From assembly GCA_045541915.1 (NCBI GenBank), contig JAZQJZ010000031.1, forward strand, positions 1 to 16,020: 16,020 bases of DNA, in the 5' to 3' direction. The notes under the pieces are model-generated. The model had not been told where the DNA came from and did no database searches. It was given only the letters and a program-made list of their open reading frames with translations. Numbering within the stretch: the first letter of the stretch is position 1; every line of letters starts with the position of its first letter. Of the stretch, positions 7,201 to 14,299 are shown in pieces. Source of the DNA: RGIG5579 sp045541915 (GTDB lineage Bacteria; Bacillota; Clostridia; Oscillospirales; SIG627). The position numbers were made by a program, and so were the translations under genes.

Positions 7201-7790
7201 GACAAATGGAAGAGTATAAGGCGGAAATTTTCCGTCGCAGTGAATATAAAATTCGGGAAAGGAAAAAGAAACGACTGCAAACGATCCTTTGGTGCACACC
7301 GTTTTTTCTTTGCACTTTTCTTTGGGCGGTGCTGATCCTACCGGCTATGATGCCGGCCGGATCTGAGGATTCTTCCTATGATGAAATGAAAGACGAAATG
7401 GAAATCCAGGTGGAAGAAAACATCGAGATTTCCTGCGTTTCCCTTGAGATTTTGGATGAAAACGGAGTCCTTTCCCATCGCATCACCGAACAGGCTTTGG
7501 TTTCAGACCTTTTTCGCACCGTTCGGTCTTATACCGCAAAGGAAGATGTTTCCGATGATCGGCTGGAAGCGGAAACAGACCCCTCCTCTTCCGATCAAAT
7601 GGAAATGTTCGGAAAAGCAAATCGATCTCTTATTTTTACCGATACCAACGGATCGGCTCACTTATTTTCTCTTTCCGGCAACACCATAACGGACAAAGCC
7701 ACCGGAGAAAAGGCAGAGCTGACGGGGGAAGAACTAACACAATTAGAGACTTACCTTCAACCTACAAACGGAGATGGGGTGAATCCATGA
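7197..7790 (+). CDS. Single-pass membrane protein, probable anti-sigma factor
   Basis: Protein of 197 aa with the start at 7197 in an ATGA overlap with the sigma gene; a GTG at 7188 and an ATG at 7206 are alternatives. The N-terminal 27 residues are hydrophilic and very basic. One membrane helix follows at about 29-50 (LQTILWCTPFF, then LWAVLILPAMM). The remaining 145 residues are acidic and should lie outside the cell (type II topology). There is no zinc-finger anti-sigma motif (HxxxCxxC). The short basic cytoplasmic tail differs from classical ZAS anti-sigma factors, so the anti-sigma role rests on gene order and topology. The outside part alternates strands and loops near residues 75-180 and may be a sensor. 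The stop overlaps the next start (ATGA). Confidence 0.85.
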   Translation: MRQMEEYKAEIFRRSEYKIRERKKKRLQTILWCTPFFLCTFLWAVLILPAMMPAGSEDSSYDEMKDEMEIQVEENIEISCVSLEILDENGVLSHRITEQALVSDLFRTVRSYTAKEDVSDDRLEAETDPSSSDQMEMFGKANRSLIFTDTNGSAHLFSLSGNTITDKATGEKAELTGEELTQLETYLQPTNGDGVNP

Positions 7791-9469
7791 AACAGAAAAA
7801 AAGAACCCTTGCCCTTGCCATCGCAGGAGGAACCCTCCTTTTGCTTGCCGCGGTCGCTTGCTTTTTGGCTTCGCAATACCGCCTTTTATTGGGGCGCGTT
7901 TTCGTTGCCGAAACAGGCACTTATCTGATTGAAAAAAACGGAGATGCCACTGCCCTTTCCGAGACAAGTGAGAACAAGGATATTCTCCCTTCTCTTACCA
8001 CAGGTGATCTGATCCTGGCGCTTTGCGAAAGGACAGGCAATTTCTCCTCCTCTTGCGACGGTGTTTTTCATCTTTTTAAGCTTTGTGAGGGAGAACAAAA
8101 TGACCTACCTTTTTCCCCAGATACGGGCAAGAATTCAGGGGAAAAAGACCCGGTTTCTTACGACTCCTTTTCTCCCAAAACATTCAGGGCCCAGTATATC
8201 CGGACAGACGGATCGGCGGAAAATGATCTTTACCCCTCTTTTCAGGTCATTCGTTCTGTAAAGGAACTGGAGGATTATTACAAACAAAACCGGCTTCTCT
8301 ACGATCTGGAGCGAAGAGAGGATCCGGCCTCCGATTCCACCGTGGGATTTCTGGACGCCTGTGATGCCTATGATGAAAGTTATTTTCAGGATCAAATTCT
8401 GCTTCTGGTGCTTCTGGAGGAAGGAAGCGGCTCCATTCGCCACGAGGTGAAGAAAGTCGGTTTGAAAAACGGGAAGATGGTGCTGGAGATCGAAACTCAT
8501 CGTCCGGAGATCGGCACTTGCGATATGGCAAACTGGCATATTTTCATTGAGCCGGAAAAAGGAACAAAGGTGGAAAGCGAGCAGGACATCACCCTTCTTC
8601 TGGATGGAATCGATCCCAAAACACAGCCCACCACCCTTCGACACACAAGAGGCTTTGCCAACCTTTCTCTCTTGCTTCCGAAAACCTGGGAATCCCGGGT
8701 ACAGGAGGAAACCGGATCCTTTTCCTTTTCTGTTGACATCTGGCCGAAGGGAGCAAAAAGCGGCACCATCCGCATCCAATACCAAGACTTTCTTTTTGGT
8801 GTTTGCGGAACGGGACTGGCGCAACAAAGAGTGACACTGGCCGGATACCTGGCAGAAAAAGGCACCTATGACGGCCGGAAAGTATGGGACTATATTTGTT
8901 TTTCCGACACACCCGGAACCTATGTGATCCTCAATTCAGGAGCCGATGTGTGGTGGGACGAATACGGGGAGGAGGCCATGGAGATTTTATCCACACTGAA
9001 GGTGGGCGAAGGCTCCATTTCCCCCTCGCAGGCCACTCAAATTGCAAAGCAGAGCGTCACCTTAGGTTACGACCGCACCCGAACTGAATTTGACGGAGAA
9101 ACCGGTACCTATACTGTAATCTTCAGCAAAAAAAACAATGATGTGGAAAACACAGAAATCGAAATGGTGCGCATCACAAACGAAGGCAAAATCATCGAGC
9201 ACGCCATTTCCGATCCAAAAGCGGAGAAGGACCGCTTTCGCGCGAGAATTCTGGAGCTGTATTCCGGTTCTGTTCTGGTAGAGCCCTTGGAGGGAGAGGC
9301 CATTCGAAGCAGCTGTGACAAGATCTCCTTTGGCACCTTAAAGCTGGATGACATCGGTGTCGAGGTGGGCGATTTGGTAGAGATCGGCTTTGACGGAAAC
9401 GTGATGGAAAGCTATCCGGCGCAAATTTTTGCAAGCAGTTGGAGAAAGATCGATCAAGATCCCTCGTAG
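7787..9469 (+). CDS. Large membrane-anchored extracytoplasmic protein with YobA/DUF3221-like C-terminus
   Basis: Protein of 560 aa, starting in an ATGA overlap with the previous gene. Residues 1-7 are basic, and 8-29 form a signal anchor or signal peptide. AVAC at 22-25 could be a weak lipobox, but the -3 residue is not ideal. Residues 150-275 (SVKELEDYY, then DAYDESYFQDQILLLVLLEEGSG, key residues Y194, F195, L202) resemble a small beta domain common in clostridial secreted proteins that is similar to PrcB. Its strands end at HIFIEP. The middle (290-410) is a further domain with many aromatic strands. Residues 484-555 have the pattern of YobA/DUF3221 domains: RARILELYSGSVLVEP (485-500), IGVEVGDLVEI (523-533), GNVMESYPAQI (537-547). 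No enzyme motif is visible. A role as sensor or effector of the sigma system is inferred from operon membership. Confidence 0.85.
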   Translation: MKQKKRTLALAIAGGTLLLLAAVACFLASQYRLLLGRVFVAETGTYLIEKNGDATALSETSENKDILPSLTTGDLILALCERTGNFSSSCDGVFHLFKLCEGEQNDLPFSPDTGKNSGEKDPVSYDSFSPKTFRAQYIRTDGSAENDLYPSFQVIRSVKELEDYYKQNRLLYDLERREDPASDSTVGFLDACDAYDESYFQDQILLLVLLEEGSGSIRHEVKKVGLKNGKMVLEIETHRPEIGTCDMANWHIFIEPEKGTKVESEQDITLLLDGIDPKTQPTTLRHTRGFANLSLLLPKTWESRVQEETGSFSFSVDIWPKGAKSGTIRIQYQDFLFGVCGTGLAQQRVTLAGYLAEKGTYDGRKVWDYICFSDTPGTYVILNSGADVWWDEYGEEAMEILSTLKVGEGSISPSQATQIAKQSVTLGYDRTRTEFDGETGTYTVIFSKKNNDVENTEIEMVRITNEGKIIEHAISDPKAEKDRFRARILELYSGSVLVEPLEGEAIRSSCDKISFGTLKLDDIGVEVGDLVEIGFDGNVMESYPAQIFASSWRKIDQDPS

Positions 9470-9503
9470 ATCCGTTTTCAAACCATTCCGGAAAGGAGGC
9501 ACA

Positions 9504-9917
9504 ATGCCAATGAAAATAAAACGCATTTTATTCTTGCTTCTGCCTGCTTTGGCCATTGTTTTGGAGGCCATACCATATGGAGCGGTGCTGAATTTTGGAA
9601 ATCCCGAGGGCGAGCCCTTTCGCAGAACTTTTTCTTATTTCGATCTGACCCCTTACGGGTATGCAAATTTCGGGCCTTTTCTGGCAGCCTTATGCACCTG
9701 TGCCTTGCTGATTTGTACTCTAATGCATTTTCTGTTAAAGAAAAGAAGCCTTTTTACCGCCGCAAAATGGTTCAGCCTTTTTGCCTTTTTCACTTCCCTT
9801 CTCCCTCTCTTTTTGGGGCTAGATTCCTTTAGTCTGTTGGGAGGGGTCATTTCTCTGGTTTTGGGAGCAAACACCCTGCTTCTCTTCCTTTCAAAGGATT
9901 CATTTTTCGACCTTTAA
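9504..9917 (+). CDS. Small four-helix membrane protein, 137 aa
   Basis: The start at 9504 has AAAGGAGG at 9492-9499, 4 nt away. The second in-frame ATG at 9510 (spacing 10) is equally possible and changes the protein by two residues. Four hydrophobic helices are visible at about 7-28, 56-76, 88-108 and 111-132, with a polar loop (about 29-55) rich in F, Y, G and P after helix 1. The charged KKRS-type segment at about 79-82 suggests a cytoplasmic loop. No catalytic motif was seen, and I recognise it only as a clostridial hypothetical type. It lies 34 bp after the 560-aa gene with no promoter or terminator between, so it is the last gene of the sigma operon and precedes a strong terminator. Confidence 0.82.
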   Translation: MPMKIKRILFLLLPALAIVLEAIPYGAVLNFGNPEGEPFRRTFSYFDLTPYGYANFGPFLAALCTCALLICTLMHFLLKKRSLFTAAKWFSLFAFFTSLLPLFLGLDSFSLLGGVISLVLGANTLLLFLSKDSFFDL

Positions 9918-9952
9918 GACCTTAATATTAAAAGAAAATTATCAGCTTATTT

Positions 9953-9990
9953 AAAAAAGCAAAGCGATTTTCGCTTTGCTTTTTTATTTT
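9953..9990 (+). terminator. Intrinsic (Rho-independent) terminator
   Basis: A 14-bp perfect stem pairs AAAAAAGCAAAGCG (9953-9966) with CGCTTTGCTTTTTT (9972-9985) around a 5-nt loop ATTTT, followed by a U-rich run to 9990. It ends the sigma-factor operon 35 bp after the last gene. Confidence 0.93.
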
Positions 9991-10040
9991 TTATGCTTAT
10001 TTGAAAAAAATCTGTTTGTTGTTTTTTGTAAAATATTACC

Positions 10041-10069
10041 TTGAAAAAGTCGCTTTTCTATGGTACAAT
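10041..10069 (+). promoter_or_regulatory. Sigma-A-type promoter of the opp operon
   Basis: TTGAAA (10041-10046), a 17-bp spacer and TACAAT (10064-10069), 5 of 6 matches in each box. The start would be near 10076, giving a leader of about 135 nt before oppB. The upstream stretch 9991-10040 is T/A-rich, as an UP-like region would be. A perfect TATAAT at 10097-10102 has no good -35 box. Confidence 0.7.
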
Positions 10070-10088
10070 GTTACAACGACTATATCTT

Positions 10089-10106
10089 TTCCATTGTATA
10101 ATGGAA
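10089..10106. repeat. Inverted repeat in opp leader (possible operator)
   Basis: TTCCATT (10089-10095), spacer GTAT, AATGGAA (10100-10106): perfect 7-bp arms about 13 bp after the predicted transcription start. Size and position fit a repressor site or a small RNA hairpin. The regulator is unknown. Confidence 0.4.
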
Positions 10107-10128
10107 GAAATCACATTGTTTTTTTCTC

Positions 10129-10153
10129 TTTATGCTGCATTTTTAAGCATAAA
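10129..10153 (+). repeat. Inverted repeat / RNA hairpin in opp leader
   Basis: TTTATGCT (10129-10136) pairs with AGCATAAA (10146-10153) over a 9-nt loop. CTGCAT (10135-10140), which overlaps the 5' arm, can instead pair with ATGCAG (10171-10176). The leader therefore has two mutually exclusive folds. No known riboswitch family or T-box motif was recognised. Confidence 0.35.
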
Positions 10154-10210
10154 AATTTTGAATCAAACCGATGCAGTAAAAGAAAAGGATTTCGCGAAAG
10201 GTAGAACTTT

Positions 10211-11140
10211 ATGAACACAAAAACGCTCCTTTACATCCTGAAGCGGATCGGCCTTGCCATCTTGACCGTTTGGGTTGTAATCACCGTAACCTTCTTTGTG
10301 ATGCGCGCTGTTCCCGGCGGCCCCTTTCTGGGAGAAAAAGCCATCTCTCCGGGTGCCGAAGCGGCTCTGAAAGCCAAATACGGCTTGGATAAGCCCCTGA
10401 TGGAACAGTATTTCACCTATTTAAAGGACATTGTCACCGAATTTGACTTTGGTCCTTCCTTAAAGCTTCGTGGCCGTGACGTGGTGGATATCATTGCAGA
10501 CGGTATGAAGGTTTCCGCCAAGCTGGGTCTGATTGCTGCCGGTATTGCGCTGGTGGTAGGTGTGGTGCTGGGTGCCATTGCCGCCCTTCAGCGGAACAAA
10601 TGGATCGATAAGGTCATTATGGTCATCACCACTGCCTTCATTTCCATGCCAAGCTTTATTATGGGTACCCTGCTACTGTTGCTATTTGCACTGGAATGGG
10701 CGATCTTGCCGGCAAACGGAGAAACGGCAAAGGGCTTGATTTTGCCCATTGTGACCCTTTCCCTCTCCCCCATGGCAAACATTACCCGTTTAACCCGTTC
10801 CTCTATGCTGGATGTTTTGGGTCAGGATTACATTCGCACCGCAAGAGCCAAGGGCGTTGCACCATTGAAGATCATTTTCGGTCACGCCTTGAAAAATTCT
10901 TTGATCCCGGTCATCACGTATTTTGGTCCGATGCTGGCGTACATTGTCACCGGATCTCTGGTGGTGGAACAGATCTTTGCCGTTCCCGGCATTGGCCGTT
11001 ATTTTGTCAGCTCTATCACCGGCCGTGACTATCCCCTGATCATGGGCACCACCATCATACTGGCTTCGCTGATCGTCATTATGAACCTGATCAGTGATAT
11101 TTTCTACAAAGTCGTCGATCCCAGAATCACACTGGAGTAA
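10211..11140 (+). CDS. oppB: Oligopeptide ABC transporter permease OppB
   Basis: Protein of 309 aa, normal length. It has the OppB/DppB N-terminus: helix 1 at 11-31 (ILKRIGLAILTVWVVITVTF region), then RAVPGGPF at 32-39 and the extracytoplasmic segment up to about 95. Further membrane helices lie at about 102-125, 134-162, 175-195, 230-252 and 276-298. The EAA loop that docks on the ATPases is at 207-230 (YIRTARAKGV at 207-216, HALKNS at 225-230). It pairs with OppC to form the peptide channel in the membrane. The start at 10211 is supported by AAAGG about 9 nt upstream and by the family N-terminus. It is the first gene of a five-gene operon. Confidence 0.96.
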   Translation: MNTKTLLYILKRIGLAILTVWVVITVTFFVMRAVPGGPFLGEKAISPGAEAALKAKYGLDKPLMEQYFTYLKDIVTEFDFGPSLKLRGRDVVDIIADGMKVSAKLGLIAAGIALVVGVVLGAIAALQRNKWIDKVIMVITTAFISMPSFIMGTLLLLLFALEWAILPANGETAKGLILPIVTLSLSPMANITRLTRSSMLDVLGQDYIRTARAKGVAPLKIIFGHALKNSLIPVITYFGPMLAYIVTGSLVVEQIFAVPGIGRYFVSSITGRDYPLIMGTTIILASLIVIMNLISDIFYKVVDPRITLE

Positions 11141-11156
11141 AGGAGGAAGAAAGAAT

Positions 11157-12215
11157 ATGAAAAAGAATCCCTTAAGTCTCCAGGTGAATTTAGATGATTT
11201 TCTTCCCGCCAGTGAAAAGGAAAAAGAATATATGGTGCAAATGCGCCCCTCCACCACCTTCTTCAAGGACGGTGTGAAGCGCCTTTTGAAAAATAAGATT
11301 GCAACCGTGAGTATGTTTATCATTGTTTTCATTGCACTGGCAGCCCTTTTGCTTCCCCTGTTCTGGCCCTATGAATATGACTCTATGCTGGGTGTAAAGC
11401 CCGGCAAGCCCGTAGATGCCTCCTATAATAACCTGGCTCCCTTTGAATACGGCGAGACAGAACTGGAAAAGATCGCAGCAGGAGAAAAGGTTTTCCCCCA
11501 CGTATTCGGCACAGACTCTGCCGGACGGGACTATTTCATCCGCGTGGTCTATGGTACCAGGATTTCCCTTTCCGTTGGCTTTTTTGCCAGCATTATCGTT
11601 CTGATCATCGGTATGACCATTGGTTCTCTTTCCGGTTACGTTGGCGGCAAGCTGGACTTGATCATCATGCGTGTGGTGGATGTGATCTACTCTTTACCGG
11701 ATATGCTGATGGTGATTTTGCTGGCTTCCGTAATGAAGGTGATCTTGGGTGACATCATTGAGGGCACCGTACTGGAAAAGCTGGGCGGAAACATCATTTC
11801 CTTGTTTATCATTTTCGCCCTCCTCTACTGGGTGAGTATGGCCCGTCAGATCCGCGGCCAGATCCTTTCTCTGAAAGAGCAGGAATACGTTCTGGCAGCG
11901 AAATCCACCGGCGCCAAAGCCGGTTGGGTCATTCTCAAGCATCTGCTTCCCAACTGTATCAGTGTGGTGGTCATTTCCACTGCTTTGCAAATTCCCAGCG
12001 CCATCTTTACCGAAAGCTACCTTTCGTTCCTCGGACTTGGCGTCAACGCGCCGATGCCCTCTCTCGGATCTCTGGCTTCTGATGCACTCAACGGCATCTC
12101 CAGTTATCCTTACCGTCTTGTCATTCCCGCGATCACGATCTCTTTGATCGTTCTGTCACTGAATCTGTTCGGTGATGGACTTCGTGATGCATTTGACCCG
12201 AAACTGAAGCATTAA
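11157..12215 (+). CDS. oppC: Oligopeptide ABC transporter permease OppC
   Basis: Protein of 352 aa, somewhat longer than the usual ~300. The start at 11157 has AAAGGAGG at 11139-11146, which overlaps the oppB stop. The N-terminal cytosolic tail of about 48 residues includes RLLKNKIAT (42-50), the OppC_N motif. Membrane helix 1 is at 51-70. The extracytoplasmic loop 71-130 contains HVFGTDSAGRD (115-125), the classic OppC/DppC signature. Core helices are at about 137-160, 172-197, 212-228, 265-285 and 325-342. The EAA loop is at 243-266 (EYVLAAKSTGAKAG at 243-256, KHLLPN at 261-266). The extra residues around 195-215 between two helices are longer than typical. It forms the second half of the channel with OppB. 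Confidence 0.96.
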   Translation: MKKNPLSLQVNLDDFLPASEKEKEYMVQMRPSTTFFKDGVKRLLKNKIATVSMFIIVFIALAALLLPLFWPYEYDSMLGVKPGKPVDASYNNLAPFEYGETELEKIAAGEKVFPHVFGTDSAGRDYFIRVVYGTRISLSVGFFASIIVLIIGMTIGSLSGYVGGKLDLIIMRVVDVIYSLPDMLMVILLASVMKVILGDIIEGTVLEKLGGNIISLFIIFALLYWVSMARQIRGQILSLKEQEYVLAAKSTGAKAGWVILKHLLPNCISVVVISTALQIPSAIFTESYLSFLGLGVNAPMPSLGSLASDALNGISSYPYRLVIPAITISLIVLSLNLFGDGLRDAFDPKLKH

Positions 12216-12230
12216 GGAGGTTGCAGAAAC

Positions 12231-13226
12231 ATGGCATTGTTAGAAGTAAAAGACCTGCACACCTCGTTTTTCACCCCGGCCGGAGAAGTCAAAGCTGTGG
12301 GTGGTGTGTCTTTCAATCTGGAAAGTGGAAAGGTTTTGGGAATCGTAGGTGAATCCGGTTCCGGTAAATCCGTTACCGCTTATTCCATTATGCAAATTCT
12401 GGAAAAGACAGGAAAAATTGTTTCCGGTTCCATTAAGCTGAAGGGCCAGGAACTGGTGGGTGCCGGCGAAAAGGTAATGAAAAATGTTCGCGGCAACAAG
12501 ATCTCCATCATTTTCCAGGATCCCATGACTTCATTAAACCCCACCTATACCATCGGTCATCAATTGATGGAAGCCATTCTTCTGCACACCGGCCGAAACA
12601 AAAAGCAGGCCTATGACCGTGCGGTGGAGATGCTCCGTTTGATCAACGTAAACGAACCGGAAAAGCGTATGAAGCAATATCCCCACGAATTTTCCGGCGG
12701 TATGCGTCAGCGCGTGATGATCGCAATGGCACTGGCGTGCGAGCCCGACATTCTCATTGCAGACGAGCCTACCACTGCCTTGGACGTAACCATTCAGGCG
12801 CAGATTCTGGAATTGATGCAATCTCTTCAGAAGGAATTGGGAATGGCCATCATTCTCATCACCCACGACCTGGGCGTTGTAGCGCAAATGTGCGATGAAG
12901 TGATCGTAATGTATGCCGGATCCATTTGTGAGCAAGGCACGGCAGACGAGATCTTCTATCATCCCAAGCACGAATACACCAAGGGTCTGATGCGTTCGAT
13001 CCCCACTGTGGATAACGATGGAAAGCGCCTTCAGCCCATTACCGGAACCCCCATTGACCTTTTGAATATGCCGGCTGGCTGTCCTTTCGCACCCCGTTGC
13101 GATCAGGCCATGAAAATCTGCTTGAGAGAACGCTGCGAAACGATGCAGGTTGGCGAGAATCACCAGGCTGCCTGCTGGATGAACGTGAAAGAAGCACTTG
13201 AGAAGGAAGGCGGTGAAGCAAAATGA
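12231..13226 (+). CDS. oppD: Oligopeptide ABC transporter ATP-binding protein OppD
   Basis: Protein of 331 aa with all ATPase motifs: Walker A GESGSGKS (40-47), Q-loop FQDP with Q96, signature FSGGMRQR (154-161), Walker B ILIADE (174-179) and H-loop THD with H212. The C-terminal oligopeptide-transporter extension (about 232-331) carries cysteines C284, C290, C297 and C302, spaced as in DppD-type proteins reported to hold an iron-sulfur cluster. AAGGAGG at 12214-12220 overlaps the oppC stop and sets the start. OppD and OppF form the cytosolic heterodimer that powers peptide import. The stop overlaps the oppF start (ATGA). Confidence 0.97.
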   Translation: MALLEVKDLHTSFFTPAGEVKAVGGVSFNLESGKVLGIVGESGSGKSVTAYSIMQILEKTGKIVSGSIKLKGQELVGAGEKVMKNVRGNKISIIFQDPMTSLNPTYTIGHQLMEAILLHTGRNKKQAYDRAVEMLRLINVNEPEKRMKQYPHEFSGGMRQRVMIAMALACEPDILIADEPTTALDVTIQAQILELMQSLQKELGMAIILITHDLGVVAQMCDEVIVMYAGSICEQGTADEIFYHPKHEYTKGLMRSIPTVDNDGKRLQPITGTPIDLLNMPAGCPFAPRCDQAMKICLRERCETMQVGENHQAACWMNVKEALEKEGGEAK

Positions 13227-14200
13227 AAAACAAGCCTTTGGTTGAAGTAAAGAATCTGAAAAAATACTTCAATATCAGCACCGGTCTTTTTTCTTCCAAG
13301 CCTTTAAAGGCAGTGGACGATGTATCCTTTTCCATTCGAAAAGGCGAAACACTGGGCCTTGTTGGTGAATCCGGCTGCGGCAAGACCACGGTAGGCAGAA
13401 CCCTGCTTCACCTGTACAAGCCCACCGGCGGACAGATCCTGTTTGACGGAAACAAGGTGGAAGACAAAAAAGAAATCCTGGAATTCAGAAAGAAAAGCGC
13501 AATGGTATTCCAAGATCCCTACTCTTCCCTGAACCCAAGAATGACCGTTTCAGATATCATTGCCGAGCCTCTTGATGTTCACAAAATGTATCAGAACAAA
13601 AAGGAGCGTCAGGAAAAGGTTCTGGATCTGATGGCGAAGGTTGGCTTAAACTCCGAGCACGCCAACCGTTATGCCCATGAATTCTCCGGCGGTCAGAGAC
13701 AGAGAATCGGAATTGCCCGTTCCCTGGCTATGGGACCGGAATTTGTGGTTTGTGACGAGCCGGTCTCTGCCCTGGACGTTTCCATTCAGGCGCAGGTCAT
13801 CAATATGTTTGATGAATTGCAGGATCAGATGGGGCTCACGTATCTGTTTATCGCCCACGACCTTTTGGTGGTTCGGCACATTTCCGACAGAATCGCCGTC
13901 ATGTATCTGGGTAAAATGGTAGAATTGGCAGACTCCAAAGAGATCTACGATCACCCCTTGCACCCTTACACCAAGTGTCTGATGTCTGCGGTGCCCGTAC
14001 CCGATCCGCAAATCGCAAGAAACAATAGCCGCATCGTCCTTTCCGGCGATATCCCCAGTCCCTTGAATGCTCCATCCGGCTGCCCGTTCCGCACCCGTTG
14101 TCCCTATGCGACGGAAGAATGTGCCGCCTCGATGCCTCCATTCAAGGAAGTCTCCTCCGGTCATTTTGTGGCTTGCCACAACTTGGATAAGATCGGATAA
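13223..14200 (+). CDS. oppF: Oligopeptide ABC transporter ATP-binding protein OppF
   Basis: Protein of 325 aa. Motifs: Walker A GESGCGKT (48-55), Q-loop FQDPYSSLNPR with Q97, signature FSGGQRQR (154-161), Walker B FVVCDE (174-179) and H-loop AHD with H212. The C-terminal extension contains GCPFRTRCP with further cysteines up to the VACH near the end, the same four-cysteine arrangement as OppD. The segment LFSSKPLKAVDDVSF (22-36) is the usual OppF N-terminal loop. Translation is coupled to oppD by an ATGA overlap. It is the partner ATPase of OppD. The next 99 bp (14201-14299) before the binding-protein gene hold only a weak 5-bp hairpin and no clear terminator. Confidence 0.97.
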   Translation: MKNKPLVEVKNLKKYFNISTGLFSSKPLKAVDDVSFSIRKGETLGLVGESGCGKTTVGRTLLHLYKPTGGQILFDGNKVEDKKEILEFRKKSAMVFQDPYSSLNPRMTVSDIIAEPLDVHKMYQNKKERQEKVLDLMAKVGLNSEHANRYAHEFSGGQRQRIGIARSLAMGPEFVVCDEPVSALDVSIQAQVINMFDELQDQMGLTYLFIAHDLLVVRHISDRIAVMYLGKMVELADSKEIYDHPLHPYTKCLMSAVPVPDPQIARNNSRIVLSGDIPSPLNAPSGCPFRTRCPYATEECAASMPPFKEVSSGHFVACHNLDKIG

Positions 14201-14299
14201 GAGAAGATCCTCTTTTGTTTCAAATTCTTTCGTCCGGAAATGCCGTACCGGGCGGGAGGGTATGAATATAAAAAATAAAATATGAAAGGAAATCCAAAA

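Noticed and set aside
10071..10102. Second opp promoter using the perfect TATAAT at 10097-10102
   Set aside because: No -35 box at 16-18 bp and no extended -10 TG at the right position. The box lies inside the inverted repeat 10089-10106.
10001..10204. Plus-strand open frame of 67 codons before oppB
   Set aside because: It lies across the opp promoter and leader, has no ribosome binding site, and its translation is a low-complexity F/K/Y/N-rich product of AT-rich DNA.
14201..14299. Terminator between oppF and the binding-protein gene
   Set aside because: Only a 5-bp stem (AAGAG/CTCTT) with a short, interrupted T run is present. It is too weak to call, and the gene order argues for read-through.
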